The notes under the pieces: model-generated
The model's input: the letters and a program-made list of their open reading frames with translations, nothing else
What the model was told of the DNA's origin: nothing
Databases searched by the model: none
Translations under genes and position numbers: made by a program
Part shown: in pieces, positions 63,728-64,000 of the stretch
How positions within the stretch are numbered: the first letter of the stretch is position 1
Layout of the letters: every line of letters begins with the position of its first letter
Assembly (NCBI GenBank): GCA_029582265.1
Contig: CM055834.1
Coordinates: 1,364,001-1,428,000 of the forward strand
DNA from: Zoroaster sp. YZ-2022
Taxonomy: Eukaryota; Echinodermata; Asteroidea; Forcipulatida; Zoroasteridae
DNA: 64,000 bases
Direction of reading: 5' to 3'

Positions 63728-64000
63728 GTGAGTGAAGGAAAGACCTTGTTCTTAGGCCTGTGATTGCAATCAAATAGACATGTTCACATCCTACATTGTC
63801 ATGGAGGGAGCCACCCATAGTGGCTACGTGACACTCGGGATGTTTCCTGATTTCAGGATTTAAATTTTTTTTTTTTTTTTACAATTTCCCCTTTGCCTTT
63901 TCTTGAAAGAAGAGAAGTAACCCGCAAGGAAAGAAAGAAGTAGCCTGCGTTAATGTCCAGACTTCTAGTTTCTTGTTTGTGGGGATTTGGTATTAAACAT

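Noticed and set aside
60728..61039. 103-codon frame with FKKQLKT near its end as a LINE reverse-transcriptase tail
   Set aside because: Only a short tail resemblance; the rest does not follow the expected pattern, so I do not annotate it.

Overview
The window is one long stretch of a metazoan gene on the + strand. It encodes part of a fibrillin, the large extracellular microfibril glycoprotein built from calcium-binding EGF (cbEGF), TB (8-cysteine) and hybrid domains. I place 28 coding exons between 3709 and 63727, 3906 coding bases or 1302 codons. Each has consensus splice sites, a length divisible by three, and phase-1 introns on both sides. The gene is open at both ends. No start, signal peptide or amino-terminal FUN-type cysteine motif was found upstream of 3709, and the series continues past the right edge. 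Coding sequence is only about 6% of the window. Intron content (tRNA-derived SINEs with ATT tails, many short inverted-repeat DNA transposons, frequent aggcct words) suggests a marine invertebrate deuterostome, perhaps an echinoderm. The taxon is inference.

Layout. 1-3708: no recognised exon. 3709-19549: amino-terminal EGF-like exons separated by two very large introns; the second exon codes for a Gly- and Pro-rich stretch. 22983-27917: hybrid domain 1, two cbEGFs and TB1. 29684-45091: an EGF, four cbEGFs and TB2. 45713-50072: three cbEGFs and hybrid domain 2. 51348-52514: one cbEGF and a two-exon TB3 with an RGD right after its last cysteine. 53729-63727: eight consecutive cbEGFs.

From hybrid 1 to the last exon this order matches vertebrate fibrillin domain for domain (Hyb1, cbEGF1-2, TB1, EGF4, cbEGF3-6, TB2, cbEGF7-9, Hyb2, cbEGF10, TB3, cbEGF11-18), so I read it as a direct fibrillin orthologue. 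Differences lie at the amino end: no separate second EGF is visible, a Gly/Pro-rich segment sits inside the first EGF region, and the low-complexity segment vertebrates carry after TB1 was not found.

Introns are crowded with mobile DNA: at least five palindromic MITE families at TTAA sites (piggyBac-like), hAT-like MITEs with 8-bp target duplications, PIF/Harbinger-like MITEs with 3-bp duplications, TA-flanked Tc1/mariner-like foldbacks, three tRNA-headed SINE families, a roughly 150-bp satellite, and a LINE tail. Several are nested, which gives their relative ages. Two places hold damaged copies of the gene's own exons (44549-44590 and 51593-51644). I saw no second gene, no functional tRNA or rRNA gene, no CRISPR array and no undescribed defence-type system.
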